Made by a program: the position numbers and the translations under genes. This document shows positions 46,302 to 55,398 of a stretch of 64,000 nucleotides of DNA, one piece after another (positions within the stretch are counted from its first letter, which is position 1; the number at the start of each line of letters is the position of its first letter). The notes below the pieces were generated by a model, which searched no databases, was not told the DNA's origin, and saw only the letters and a program-made list of their open reading frames with translations. This DNA is from Prosthecobacter dejongeii (GTDB taxonomy: Bacteria; Verrucomicrobiota; Verrucomicrobiia; Verrucomicrobiales; Verrucomicrobiaceae). The stretch is taken from assembly GCF_014203045.1 (NCBI RefSeq), contig NZ_JACHIF010000001.1, forward strand, positions 186,001-250,000. Direction: 5' to 3'.

Positions 46302-46392
46302 CAAGCCGATCCTAGTCTAAAAATCGGGAGAATAGGCTGATCGTATTCCGTCATTTATCTGCCCCTAAGTCCCCTCTTTCGGCCCTTATCGC

Positions 46393-49300
46393 ATGGATGA
46401 GCCTGAAGGCACTTCACCCAAGACTTCACCCTCGGGGTTAGGTGAAGAAAAATCATCCACATTGATCATTTCGGATAGCGAAGTTCAAAATCTCTTCGCA
46501 GCGGCGATTGGCCAAACACAAGCGCAGCGCCCCACCGCGCTGAAGGACTGGTGTCCCCCGGAAGTGGATGATCTGCAGCGGGTGCTGACACAGTACGAGT
46601 CCATCGAATTTCTGGCTCGCGGTGGGATGGGTGCCGTTTATCTAGGAATCCAGAAGTCTTTAAACCGAAAAGTTGCGATTAAAGTACTCCCCAAGGAATT
46701 GGGGGAAGCTGACAGTTTGTTTTTAGAGCGGTTTAAGCGAGAAGCGAGGGTGATGGCGCAGTTGAGCCATCCAAATATCGTTGCTGTGTATGATACAGGG
46801 GAAACGGAAGACGGGCTTCTCTACTTTGTCATGGAGTACATCGAGGGGACGGATGTCGCGCGAATGATCGCGGCTCAAGGCAGATTGGCACCTGCACAGG
46901 CTTTGAAGATCGTCCATGATGTGTGTGACGCATTGGCCTTCGCCCATGAGGAGGGCATCATCCACCGGGATATTAAGCCCTCCAATGTGATGCTGGACAA
47001 GAAAGGCCGCGTCAAAGTCGCCGATTTTGGTCTAGCCCGCACATTGGATTTACAGGGTAGTCTTCTCACTGGAAGCGATTGGGCCTTAGGCACGGCAGAT
47101 TACATAGCGCCAGAGGTCTTCGTGCCGGGCACCAAAGTGGATCAAAGATCTGACCTGTATGCGGTGGGAGTGATGCTTTACCAAATGCTGACGGGCCACG
47201 TGCCTAGAGGTCGCTTTCAACATCCCTCAAAACTGGTTTCTCAGATTGATGAGCGATTGGATGCCGTTGTGGACCGGGCCTTACAGACGGATCGTGAGCA
47301 GCGTTATTCTTCGGCCACAGATTTTCGAAAGGACATCACTGAACTTCGCCATTTGTCACCCAGCGGCTCTTCAGCCCGATTGAGGTCCGGTGAGGCATCG
47401 CCTCACACAAGTGATGACACGTCCGTCAAAGGATCATCAAATGCAAGAAAGCTCACCAAAGTCTGGAAATGGGGACTGTGTATCGGGGCCAGCCTTCTAA
47501 TGATCGCGGCCTGGGTTTTGACCCTCGGTTCTGTGGCCCCACCAACGAGCTCCAGAGAGAGTAGATTGCCGCCCTTCACCTTTCCTCCTGGGCAATGGGT
47601 CAACATTCAGCAGCGCATGCAAAGTGCTGATAATGTTTCGGTATCTCAGGACGGCTGGGTGACGGTAAATCCCCCCATTGTCATTGCACCCGTAACTGGG
47701 CCCCCAACTTCAAATGCAGGGGTGCGAGTGCGGTTCAAGCGATCGCCTGAAAAAGTCGTCGCTCCTCAACTCTTGCTGCGCTTTGCAGACAGCGCTGGAT
47801 ATAGCATCTTCCCGAATGGGGATTGCCTGATCCTCCGGAGGAATGATCCAAAGACTCGCAGTCAAACGGAGCTGAAACGTTTTTTTATGCCGATCCCCAA
47901 AAGTGGGGAGGAATTCACCATGGCCTTTTCTGCCATCGGAGATCTTCTCATCGCTCAGCTCAACGGCCAAACAGTCACGTATCGTCTTGATCTAAGTAAG
48001 GAGCCCCGATTAGGCACCGATATGAAGCTTTACGACGTTGCCCAAAATGGCTTCCGCGATGTGGAAGTGATCAATCTTGAAGGTTTGAGCGAAGGGGAGG
48101 CACTGAAACGGATGGGTGAGTTTAAAAGCATTGAGTTGCGTGACATGACCGGGAAGGAAGCCCCACGCACAGCATTGCCTTTTGAGCAAACAAAGTTAGG
48201 CAAAGCTTCCGAGGCCGTGTTGTCTAGCCAAGCCGAGTACCCACCAGGGACATGGGTGCCCGTGGCGGAACAGATTCTCAACCTGCCTAAAGAGCACCAA
48301 CAGAATCTGACCCAAATACCCGGCAGTCCGTGGATCACCCCCACCCGCCCCTTCACCCTTTCTCCAAGCAATACGGAGGGAAAGAACTGGGGCGTAAGAG
48401 CGCGCTTTCGTCGCGCCCATGACAAGCATGGACAACTTCAAATTCGCAAGCGGCAAACCCCGACTGATTTGCAGACTTACCAGTTGATGTTGAATGATAG
48501 AAACGAAGTGGAACTAGCGCATTTTCGCCGAGAGCCCTGGCCAGACCAGCGTAACATTCGAGTCATCCTGAACCATGCTTTGAATGCACCGATTCTCCCA
48601 GGAATGCCTTACACACTGGAGCTCTGGGCGATTGGAAATAAATTTTACGTGCGAGTCAATGAGACTCAGTATCCAGTGGTGATGGATGAAGGGCTCGCTC
48701 AGGGGATCTGTGGGATTTATACGGGTGAAGCATTCAGCGGAATCGAGTTTATCAACCTGAATGGATTGACCGAAGAAAAAGCCTTGCAACAGGCCCGGCT
48801 GAGTCAAAGCATCGCCCCTCTTTCGCCTAGCCTAACCATCCATTCAGCCTCTGCCTGGACCGATGCTTTGACAGAGCCGCCCCTGAAGGACGACGTGGCA
48901 AAGCTAGAGAGGATGGAGAAAGGCTATTTGTTACCCCGCCCCAAAGAGTGGCGGTTAGGCACTGCCAGCCGAGCAGCCGCGCTGCATGTGCGTGGCACTC
49001 ATCGTAGCAGCACAGGCGCAGGATTGGTGATGTACTATGAGGATGGTTCCGATCTTCATGTCAACTTTTCCAGCCAGCATGCCGTGATGTCTTATTATCG
49101 CCGACATGAAAGCCTATCTCCGTTAAAGCTGGATGAGAGAGATGACATTGTCGTGGAGGGACTAACCCATGATTACTGGCTCTGGCGCATGGGAGGGCGC
49201 TTGATCGTGGCCCTCAATGAAATGGTTCTTTTCGACGTGGCAGACCCGAATCCCTCAGCGGCCCAGCTAGCCCTGAGATTCCACCCCACGACCAATCTAA

Positions 49301-50328
49301 CGGTGGATCAAGTGGAGTATCTGCCCGTGGATAAGTTAACGCTGAAGGAAGCCATGACGCGGGCAAGAATGCCGGGAGGGACATCCCTAGTGGCCAGTGA
49401 AATGCCTGCCAGCAGCATCCAGGATGCGCCTATCCAAGTTTTGAATTTTGGTGGACACCGATATCAATTCATTCGCGGGGCCTTCACTTGGCTGGAGGCG
49501 AAAACTTACGCTGAGGCGATGGGTGGCCACCTAGCCACTCTGACCACGCCTGAGGAATCTGAGTGGGCTCTGCGCACCTTTCTTACCCGCACAAACACGG
49601 GCCTCTGGCTAGGTGGGCGACGTGGAGAAAACAACCGCTGGTATTGGATCACAGGCGAAACCTGGGATCATGAGGCCTGGGCCAAGACGGTGAGTGGAGA
49701 GTCCGCTTTGAATGAAGATAGAGTCGGTGCGAATTCGCTGCCCGAAAACAGTCTCCATCTCGTCACCTATGCCGCTTTTGTTCCTCCAGGGGGATGGGAC
49801 AATCGGCCAGAGAGTCGGCATCCAGTGGGGGCTCATTTCCAAAATGGATTTTTAGTGGAGTGGGATCATCAGGAAGGGCCTAGCGCCAGTCCCAAGCTCT
49901 CCTTTAAAAAACACCGTTATCAGTTCATCCCGTTTACGGGAGACTGGGAGCAGGCACAGAAAATGGCCGAGACGCTGGGAGGACACCTTGTCACAATCAC
50001 AGATCCCACAGAGTACGGGTGGTTTCTGCAAAACATGGCGAGCTACGCAGAACAGATCTACCTGGGCGGCCAAAGACCTGCAAAGGGTCCCTGGCAATGG
50101 GTCACCGGAGAACGCTGGCAATTCACGGCGTGGGGTCGCCACATGGATGGGCAGACGGAACCCCTCGATATAGCCCCTGATCAGGAAGCTCGCCTGGAGT
50201 TCGTCTCTTCACTCCCTTTTGAAAAACCAGGGGGCTGGAATGATGCCGCTGCAACCACCACTCCCCTGCCCAAAAAGGTCTCGACAGGGTTTGTGGTGGA
50301 GTGGGACAATCCGCTAGAGAAGCCTTAA
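46393..50328 (+). CDS. Ser/Thr protein kinase with tandem C-type-lectin-like extracellular domains
   Basis: A 1311-residue transmembrane receptor-type kinase. The PknB-like kinase domain (about 70-320) has a Gly loop GGMGAVYLG, Lys97, the catalytic HRDIKPSN (Asp193), DFG (211-213) and APEV. A single membrane helix (about 359-381) follows. The outside part has two or three LamG/DUF1080-like beta regions (about 390-1010, with TWVPVAEQILNL-type repeats). Two C-type-lectin-like domains end the protein, at about 1020-1155 (AEAMGGHLATLT, GLWLGGRRGE, GFLVEWD) and about 1173-1306 (AETLGGHLVTIT, IYLGGQRP, GFVVEWDNP). It would sense an extracellular ligand, possibly a glycan, and signal inward. The stop overlaps that of the convergent Gfo/Idh gene. 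Confidence 0.9.
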   Translation: MDEPEGTSPKTSPSGLGEEKSSTLIISDSEVQNLFAAAIGQTQAQRPTALKDWCPPEVDDLQRVLTQYESIEFLARGGMGAVYLGIQKSLNRKVAIKVLPKELGEADSLFLERFKREARVMAQLSHPNIVAVYDTGETEDGLLYFVMEYIEGTDVARMIAAQGRLAPAQALKIVHDVCDALAFAHEEGIIHRDIKPSNVMLDKKGRVKVADFGLARTLDLQGSLLTGSDWALGTADYIAPEVFVPGTKVDQRSDLYAVGVMLYQMLTGHVPRGRFQHPSKLVSQIDERLDAVVDRALQTDREQRYSSATDFRKDITELRHLSPSGSSARLRSGEASPHTSDDTSVKGSSNARKLTKVWKWGLCIGASLLMIAAWVLTLGSVAPPTSSRESRLPPFTFPPGQWVNIQQRMQSADNVSVSQDGWVTVNPPIVIAPVTGPPTSNAGVRVRFKRSPEKVVAPQLLLRFADSAGYSIFPNGDCLILRRNDPKTRSQTELKRFFMPIPKSGEEFTMAFSAIGDLLIAQLNGQTVTYRLDLSKEPRLGTDMKLYDVAQNGFRDVEVINLEGLSEGEALKRMGEFKSIELRDMTGKEAPRTALPFEQTKLGKASEAVLSSQAEYPPGTWVPVAEQILNLPKEHQQNLTQIPGSPWITPTRPFTLSPSNTEGKNWGVRARFRRAHDKHGQLQIRKRQTPTDLQTYQLMLNDRNEVELAHFRREPWPDQRNIRVILNHALNAPILPGMPYTLELWAIGNKFYVRVNETQYPVVMDEGLAQGICGIYTGEAFSGIEFINLNGLTEEKALQQARLSQSIAPLSPSLTIHSASAWTDALTEPPLKDDVAKLERMEKGYLLPRPKEWRLGTASRAAALHVRGTHRSSTGAGLVMYYEDGSDLHVNFSSQHAVMSYYRRHESLSPLKLDERDDIVVEGLTHDYWLWRMGGRLIVALNEMVLFDVADPNPSAAQLALRFHPTTNLTVDQVEYLPVDKLTLKEAMTRARMPGGTSLVASEMPASSIQDAPIQVLNFGGHRYQFIRGAFTWLEAKTYAEAMGGHLATLTTPEESEWALRTFLTRTNTGLWLGGRRGENNRWYWITGETWDHEAWAKTVSGESALNEDRVGANSLPENSLHLVTYAAFVPPGGWDNRPESRHPVGAHFQNGFLVEWDHQEGPSASPKLSFKKHRYQFIPFTGDWEQAQKMAETLGGHLVTITDPTEYGWFLQNMASYAEQIYLGGQRPAKGPWQWVTGERWQFTAWGRHMDGQTEPLDIAPDQEARLEFVSSLPFEKPGGWNDAAATTTPLPKKVSTGFVVEWDNPLEKP

Positions 50329-51590
50329 AGCCCCCAACCTGCGCGGTATTCACGCGTCCACAGTTTTTCACCTTCGGGGTTATCGATCATGCGGCCTGTT
50401 TTCGGATCGCAACGGACGACGGTGTTGGTTCGGTAGGCAATATTACCCAGGTGGCAAAGCATGGTGCTCTTCTGCCCTTCATCAATGGGACTGTTGAGCT
50501 TGGCCTTGCCACGAATGGCATCGAGGAAGTTGCCCATGTGGGCCGGGTCACCACCGCCGGCGCCTTTGCCTTGGCTGATTTCTTTGCCTTTCGGGTCATA
50601 AATCGTCCAGGAATCTCGACCGATGCCCATGGTGCCGTTATCACCATAAAAGACGACCTCAGACAAAGGTTTTTCCGCTGCACGGGGATGGCAACTGCTG
50701 CACTCCCAGCTCATGCCTGCATGGCCGAAGTCATAAACGGCGGTGCCGGTGTCTGGGGTTTCCTGCACATCATCATAAAAGTACCGGCCACCATTGTAGG
50801 TCACCTTGAGAGGATAATCACCTTTGATGCCCCAACGCAGGATATCGAGGGTGTGGATGCCGTTGTTGCCCAGCTCGCCATTGCCCCAGTGCCAGAGCCA
50901 GTGCCAGTCGTAGTGAGCGTATTTTTTGATGTCATGCTTGGCATCATCCGGCACGGGCCCCTGCCAGAGGTTCCAGTCCATGTCAGCAGGTGCAGGCTGT
51001 ACAGGTGCCCCGACTTCTTTGCGGGAGTTGTAGTAAAACCCACGGCCGTAACGGACGGGACCGATGACGCCACCGTGCAGGGCTTCGATGGCCTCTTTCA
51101 TCCAGGTGCGGCGCTGATTGCCCATCTGCACGACACGATCGTATTTTTTCATTGCGGCCACCAGGGCCTCAGCTTCGCCAGGATTCTGGCTGCCGGGTTT
51201 TTCCACATAGACGTGTTTGCCTGCCTGCATGGCGAGGATGGCCATGGGAGTGTGCCAGAAATTCGGCGTGGCGATGAAGACGGCATCCACGGATTTGTCT
51301 TCGAGGATTTTGCGGAAGTCCTTCACGCCCTGGCAGGAGACGGCCTGCTGATCCGCCACCACTTTGAGGCCCTTTTCCAGGCGATTGGAATCGGTCTCCG
51401 CGAGGTAGGCAATCTCGACATCTGGCAGCTTCAAGAGTGCTTGCACGTGCGCCATGCCACGGCCCAAGGCCACAACGGCGACCTTGAGCTTTTTACCCGC
51501 CTGATCTGCAGCACGCAGCCGGCTGAGAGAAGAAAAGGCAGTGGTGATCCCAAGGGCGGACGTTTGCTGGAGAAGGGTGCGGCGATTCAT
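50325..51590 (-). CDS. Gfo/Idh/MocA family oxidoreductase, Tat-exported
   Basis: A 421-residue protein from the ATG at 51590 (a TTG at 51596 is the other possible start). A twin-arginine signal (NRRTLLQQTSALGITTAFSSLSRLRAAD) precedes a Rossmann fold. KVAVVALGRGMAHVQAL lacks the usual GxGxxG spacing but is in the right place. DAVFIATPNFWHTPMAILAMQAGKHVYVEKPGSQNPGEAEALVAA holds the conserved EKP lysine, and the C-terminal half includes the substrate-binding beta sheet. Such proteins oxidise or dehydrate sugars, often in sugar-degrading loci. The substrate is unknown. Its stop shares the TTAA 50325-50328 with the kinase gene on the other strand. Confidence 0.93.
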   Translation of the reverse strand: MNRRTLLQQTSALGITTAFSSLSRLRAADQAGKKLKVAVVALGRGMAHVQALLKLPDVEIAYLAETDSNRLEKGLKVVADQQAVSCQGVKDFRKILEDKSVDAVFIATPNFWHTPMAILAMQAGKHVYVEKPGSQNPGEAEALVAAMKKYDRVVQMGNQRRTWMKEAIEALHGGVIGPVRYGRGFYYNSRKEVGAPVQPAPADMDWNLWQGPVPDDAKHDIKKYAHYDWHWLWHWGNGELGNNGIHTLDILRWGIKGDYPLKVTYNGGRYFYDDVQETPDTGTAVYDFGHAGMSWECSSCHPRAAEKPLSEVVFYGDNGTMGIGRDSWTIYDPKGKEISQGKGAGGGDPAHMGNFLDAIRGKAKLNSPIDEGQKSTMLCHLGNIAYRTNTVVRCDPKTGRMIDNPEGEKLWTREYRAGWGL

Positions 51591-51615
51591 GATCAACAGA
51601 GGAATCGTGCCCCTG

Positions 51616-51647
51616 GCCCGTGGTCTTTCTCGGTGAAAGGCACGGGC
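51616..51647 (-). other. Nested hairpin between osmC and the Gfo/Idh gene
   Basis: GCCCGTG (51616-51622) pairs with CACGGGC (51641-51647), and inside it CTTTC pairs with GAAAG around a TCGGT loop. It lies in the 75-bp gap between the stop of OsmC and the start of the oxidoreductase, on the same strand. Without a T-run it is not a clear terminator and may be an mRNA stability or processing element. Confidence 0.5.
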
Positions 51648-51665
51648 TCTGATACTTTTCGCACG

Positions 51666-52079
51666 TTAGCCGTTCCAGACGAACGACACTGGCTTATCAA
51701 TGTCTGGATGCACGCTGTGATGCACCGGGCAAGCGAGAGCCGTGGCCTCGAGGATCTTGCGGTCGGGATGGCTTTCGGGAAAGGGGATTTCGATAACAAT
51801 GGGGAGGCGCACGATGCGGCGAGGGGAATCCTCACTCATGTGTTTTTCCACACTGACTTTCATGCCCACAAGGTCGTACCCCTTTTGCTGGGCTTTGATG
51901 TTCATGACCGTAGCCATGCAGGTGGCCAGCGCGGTAGCGACGAGGTCCGTGGGGGAAAAGGATTCCCCTTTGCCGTGATTGTCCACGGGGGCATCCGTGA
52001 CAAACTGGTTCTGGGAAGGACCGTGGGTGGCGCGGCAACGAAGTCCGCCTTCATAATCAACAGTGATGGAAACAGCCAT
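51666..52079 (-). CDS. OsmC-family peroxiredoxin-like protein
   Basis: A 137-residue OsmC/Ohr-fold protein that reduces organic hydroperoxides. Both catalytic cysteines are present, Cys54 in ATALATCMATV and Cys117 in ACPVHHSVHP, as is the FSPTDLVATAL helix. No signal peptide is present. It lies 9 bp after the gene for the membrane-anchored protein upstream, so it may be in the operon NHL-propeller, membrane protein, OsmC. Confidence 0.92.
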   Translation of the reverse strand: MAVSITVDYEGGLRCRATHGPSQNQFVTDAPVDNHGKGESFSPTDLVATALATCMATVMNIKAQQKGYDLVGMKVSVEKHMSEDSPRRIVRLPIVIEIPFPESHPDRKILEATALACPVHHSVHPDIDKPVSFVWNG

Positions 52080-52088
52080 GCGGGTGAA

Positions 52089-52715
52089 TTACCTGAGCGA
52101 TGCTGAAAAGGAAAGCCTGGATGTGTGAGACTTGCGCCAGAGCCAGAGACCTAATCCTACAGCGATGAATGCGATGCAGGACAACCATTTCCAGGAAGCA
52201 GGCCGTGAAATGGAAATCTGCGGTGTGCTTTCGCCTTCGATGAGCATCATCCACTTGGCTTGTTTTCCAGGCAGGTGTTCGTCCCGTGTCCATAGCAAGA
52301 CATCGTGGAGGCTGCCCTCTGGCACGGCCAGGGTGAGGTCAGCCACATCGGCTCGCCACTGCCAGAGGGCGGTTAGGAGTTGGTGCGGCTGCCCATCAGG
52401 AGCAGGTGCGAAAGCGGTAGGGGCCTGGGGGTCCCAATCGGTGCGGCGTTCCATCTTCAGCGGGGAGAGTTCTTCCAGGGTTCTCCCCTGCCCTTTTGAG
52501 CGGACCTGGAGAATTTTTCGCAGAGCCTCACGGGCAGCGGCTTCATCGGCAAGGAGCGGGTTGCCGCCATAGTCCGCCGTGATTTCCAACTGAAGCGTGC
52601 CGTTTTTGACCTCCAACCGCGCGACGAGGAACTCGCAGGCGTGGCCGAAAGCAAACAGGGGGGCCATCACGGCACCCCCTGCGAGAATAAAAAGAATGAG
52701 AGACCGATGGCTCAT
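52089..52715 (-). CDS. Exported protein with a C-terminal membrane anchor
   Basis: A 208-residue protein from the ATG at 52715 with a signal peptide (LILFILAGGAVMAPLFAFGHACEF), a beta-rich domain (FLVARLEVKNGTLQLEITADYGGNPLL) and a C-terminal membrane segment (WLSCIAFIAVGLGLWLW) followed by a short basic tail. I do not recognise the family. Its start overlaps the upstream NHL-propeller gene by 4 bp (ATGA), so the two are translationally coupled and likely work together in the periplasm. Confidence 0.75.
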   Translation of the reverse strand: MSHRSLILFILAGGAVMAPLFAFGHACEFLVARLEVKNGTLQLEITADYGGNPLLADEAAAREALRKILQVRSKGQGRTLEELSPLKMERRTDWDPQAPTAFAPAPDGQPHQLLTALWQWRADVADLTLAVPEGSLHDVLLWTRDEHLPGKQAKWMMLIEGESTPQISISRPASWKWLSCIAFIAVGLGLWLWRKSHTSRLSFSASLR

Positions 52716-53677
52716 TTCTTGTTCCAGCGCAGCACGCGGCCAAAGACATTCCACTCGGTCTCCAGGATGTTACCCTGGTTGTCAAAGGTGATACCGTGAG
52801 GAGAAGTGACAGTGCCCTGCTTCCAATCTGGCGGGGTCACTTTGGGGGTATTCGTTTGGCCAGGCGTATCATTCACGCCCAGGGAAGCAACCTGCTTGCC
52901 CTCTTTGTCCCAAACACTCACTCGTCCGGCGATTTCAGCCACGCACATGAGGTCGCCATGGAAGGAGGCACTGCTGGGGCGGCGCAGACCTTCGCTGGCG
53001 ATGACGCTGATGAGGTTGCCTGCAAGGTCCAGGTGCAAGAGGCGATTGTTGCCACGGTCGCAAGCGAGAATACGGGCAGGTTCAAAACGGCGATCAATGA
53101 AGATCTTGTGCGTATTCGCCAGCTTCAGGGGTTCCACAGGACCGCCAAAGACGGTCTTGTATTTGCCTGCGCGATCAAAAACAAAGATCCAGCTCTGGCC
53201 GTAGCCGTCCACCACATAAATATCACCGTTGGGAGCGACATCACAGTTGGTTAGGGCGAGACCTTTCGGGCCAGCTTTGCCTTCGGGGAATGCGCTGGTG
53301 GGGATTTCCAGGACGACGGTGCCGTCCAGCTTGGCCTTGATGACTTTTTTCTCACCGAGAACGGCGGCGAAAATGTATTCCTCGCCCTCATCCTTGCGGA
53401 TAACAAAACCATGGAGGGAATTGGGTAGCTTGAGGGCTTTGACGAACTTGCCATCAGCGCCATAGACCTGCACGCCAGCGTCTTTGTTTTCCGGGCCCTG
53501 GACGCTGACGTAAAAGTTGCCCGCGCTGTCACAGGCGATTTCGCCATGGCCATTGCCGATGGTTTCCTTACCAGGAGGCGGCGTGATGAAATTCGGGGCG
53601 AATTCATAGGCCACTTCAGCAGCGGCGGTGGTGCCCATGGCCAGGGCAGTGAGGAGAGAAAGGATAGGATGACGCAT
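52712..53677 (-). CDS. NHL-repeat-like beta-propeller secreted protein
   Basis: A 321-residue protein from the ATG at 53677 with a signal peptide (PILSLLTALAMGTTAAAE). It has repeated blade-like motifs: GEIACDSAGNFYVSVQGP, NCDVAPNGDIYVVDGYGQSWIFVFDRAGKY, ARILACDRGNNRLLHLDLAGNLI and VTSPHGITFDNQGNILETEWNVFGRVLRW. These fit an NHL/SMP-30-like six-bladed propeller, which may bind ligands or be a lactonase. It is the first gene of the minus-strand set and overlaps the next by 4 bp. Confidence 0.82.
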   Translation of the reverse strand: MRHPILSLLTALAMGTTAAAEVAYEFAPNFITPPPGKETIGNGHGEIACDSAGNFYVSVQGPENKDAGVQVYGADGKFVKALKLPNSLHGFVIRKDEGEEYIFAAVLGEKKVIKAKLDGTVVLEIPTSAFPEGKAGPKGLALTNCDVAPNGDIYVVDGYGQSWIFVFDRAGKYKTVFGGPVEPLKLANTHKIFIDRRFEPARILACDRGNNRLLHLDLAGNLISVIASEGLRRPSSASFHGDLMCVAEIAGRVSVWDKEGKQVASLGVNDTPGQTNTPKVTPPDWKQGTVTSPHGITFDNQGNILETEWNVFGRVLRWNKK

Positions 53678-53812
53678 AACGCAGGCCATTCCAAACGAAG
53701 CCAGCCCCCAGGGTCAATCACCAAGACATGATGTATCCAGTTTTATCCTGTGTGTCATCCTGCGGCGAATGCGCCTGCTTGCAATGCGGCCTTGCTGCCC
53801 CACTTTGCACCT

Positions 53813-55390
53813 GTGCTTCGCTCGCTGCTGTTTTTCACCCTTTGCGTATGCCTGATCTCAGGCCTGCGGGCGCAGACGTTTGAGGAGACGCTGGGGCTGC
53901 AGCCGAGTTATCTGACGATGGACGAGGCGCTGCACAAGGTGCTGGAAAAGAGCCTGGATGTGAAGATCGAGTGGCTGAACTGGGCTGTGGCAGATGCGCA
54001 AACGGATGCGGCCTGGGGCAAGTTTGAACCGGCCTACTTTTTGAACTCCACCTGGCGGGAATCCAACCTGCCGCAGAATGCCCTGGAGTATGTGCAGACA
54101 GGCGGCAGCTTCGTGCCGCTGGATGAGCCGAACATGTTCAAGCAGCAGAGCTTTCTGAGCCAGACGGGCATCGAGGGCCTGCTGCCGCTAGGCACTCAAT
54201 ACCGTCTTTTTGCCAGCCTGGGTGAATTTCGCAATGACCTGAACCGCCAGCAGCCACCGGCCATTTTTTACCCTGAATATGCAGCGGCGGTGGGGGTGAC
54301 GCTGACGCAGCCCCTACTGCGGGGTTTCGGCCCCAGCGTGAATCTGGCCGAGGTTCGAGTGAGCCGAAGGAATGAGGCCATCGCCGATCATCAATGGGAA
54401 GTGCGGCTGCAGCGAGCCATCGCCCAAGTGATGTTGGAATATTATGACCTGATTTTCGCCGTCGAAAATCTGGCGGTGAAGCGGGATGTGGTGATCTTTG
54501 CCCAAAAACTGGTGGGCGAAAATGAAAAGCGGCTGGAAGCTGGGCTGCTCTCGCCGGCGGATGTGCAGGAGGCGGAAGTAGCCGTGGCGGTGGCGCGTGA
54601 AGAGGTGATCTCAGCCCTCAGCTTTGCCGTAGAAAAACAGCGCAATATCAAAGGCCAGATCCTGAGTTCTCTGGATGAAGGGGGCGGGCTGATCTTTCTG
54701 CCTCGGGACTCGCTGCCCATGATCGCCCCACGCACCGAGCGGAACACACTTTTGCAATCGGCACTGGCCAGACGGCCGGATCACCGGGCGGCCATCGAGG
54801 AGGCTGAAAAACAGGCCATCATTGTCAAATACACCCGTAATCAACTGCTGCCCCGGCTGGATCTCCAGGCAACACTAACCGCGAATGGTCTGAGCGGCGA
54901 CCGTAGCGGCGCGTATCAACGGGCCTTTGACCGCCAGGGCTACGACACCCAGGTGGGATTTCAGTTTTCCATTCCGTTAGGCAATCGCACCGCGAAGGCC
55001 AACAGCGCCGTGGCGGCCAGTCGTGAACAGCAGGCGATCCTGAACATTGCGAGATCGGAGCTGAATGTATCGGTGGAAATTGATACCGTCATCGCACAAG
55101 TGAAGGCAGCCAAGGCGAGACTGGACTCCACCCGCGAATCCGTGCGCCTGGGAGATCGGCTGCTGGAGACGGAGCAGAAACGGCTGGGCGAAGGCGTGGC
55201 GCGCACCTTTGATGTGCTGAAGGCCCAGCGCGATGTGGTGGATGCCCGCACGCGCCAGATTGCAGCGCTGGCGGATTACAACAAGGCGGCCACCCAGCTT
55301 GCCCTAGTGAGTGGCAGCCTGCTGGAGCGCCAAGGCATCCGCATTGACCGCAGCCGCCGTCAGCCCCAAGCCGTGAAAAACCCACGCTAA
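53813..55390 (+). CDS. TolC-family outer-membrane efflux protein
   Basis: An outer-membrane channel of about 525 residues. The GTG at 53813 gives a typical signal peptide (LRSLLFFTLCVCLISGLRAQ); a GTG at 53750 would add 21 residues and is the alternative. The mature protein has two TolC-like halves of long helical coiled coil. The first holds LTMDEALHKVLEKSLDVKIEWLNWAVADAQTDAAWGKFEPAYFLNSTW and GVTLTQPLLRGFGPSVNLAEVRVSRRNEAIADHQW, and the second QVGFQFSIPLGNRTAKANSAVAASREQQAILN. It ends 8 bp before a GAF-HlyD fusion gene and probably forms an export complex with it. Confidence 0.9.
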   Translation: MLRSLLFFTLCVCLISGLRAQTFEETLGLQPSYLTMDEALHKVLEKSLDVKIEWLNWAVADAQTDAAWGKFEPAYFLNSTWRESNLPQNALEYVQTGGSFVPLDEPNMFKQQSFLSQTGIEGLLPLGTQYRLFASLGEFRNDLNRQQPPAIFYPEYAAAVGVTLTQPLLRGFGPSVNLAEVRVSRRNEAIADHQWEVRLQRAIAQVMLEYYDLIFAVENLAVKRDVVIFAQKLVGENEKRLEAGLLSPADVQEAEVAVAVAREEVISALSFAVEKQRNIKGQILSSLDEGGGLIFLPRDSLPMIAPRTERNTLLQSALARRPDHRAAIEEAEKQAIIVKYTRNQLLPRLDLQATLTANGLSGDRSGAYQRAFDRQGYDTQVGFQFSIPLGNRTAKANSAVAASREQQAILNIARSELNVSVEIDTVIAQVKAAKARLDSTRESVRLGDRLLETEQKRLGEGVARTFDVLKAQRDVVDARTRQIAALADYNKAATQLALVSGSLLERQGIRIDRSRRQPQAVKNPR

Positions 55391-55398
55391 ACCTGTTC

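Noticed and set aside
50301-52106. A 601-codon plus-strand frame opposite the Gfo/Idh and OsmC genes
   Set aside because: It lies antisense to two genes with clear family motifs and shows no domain of its own.
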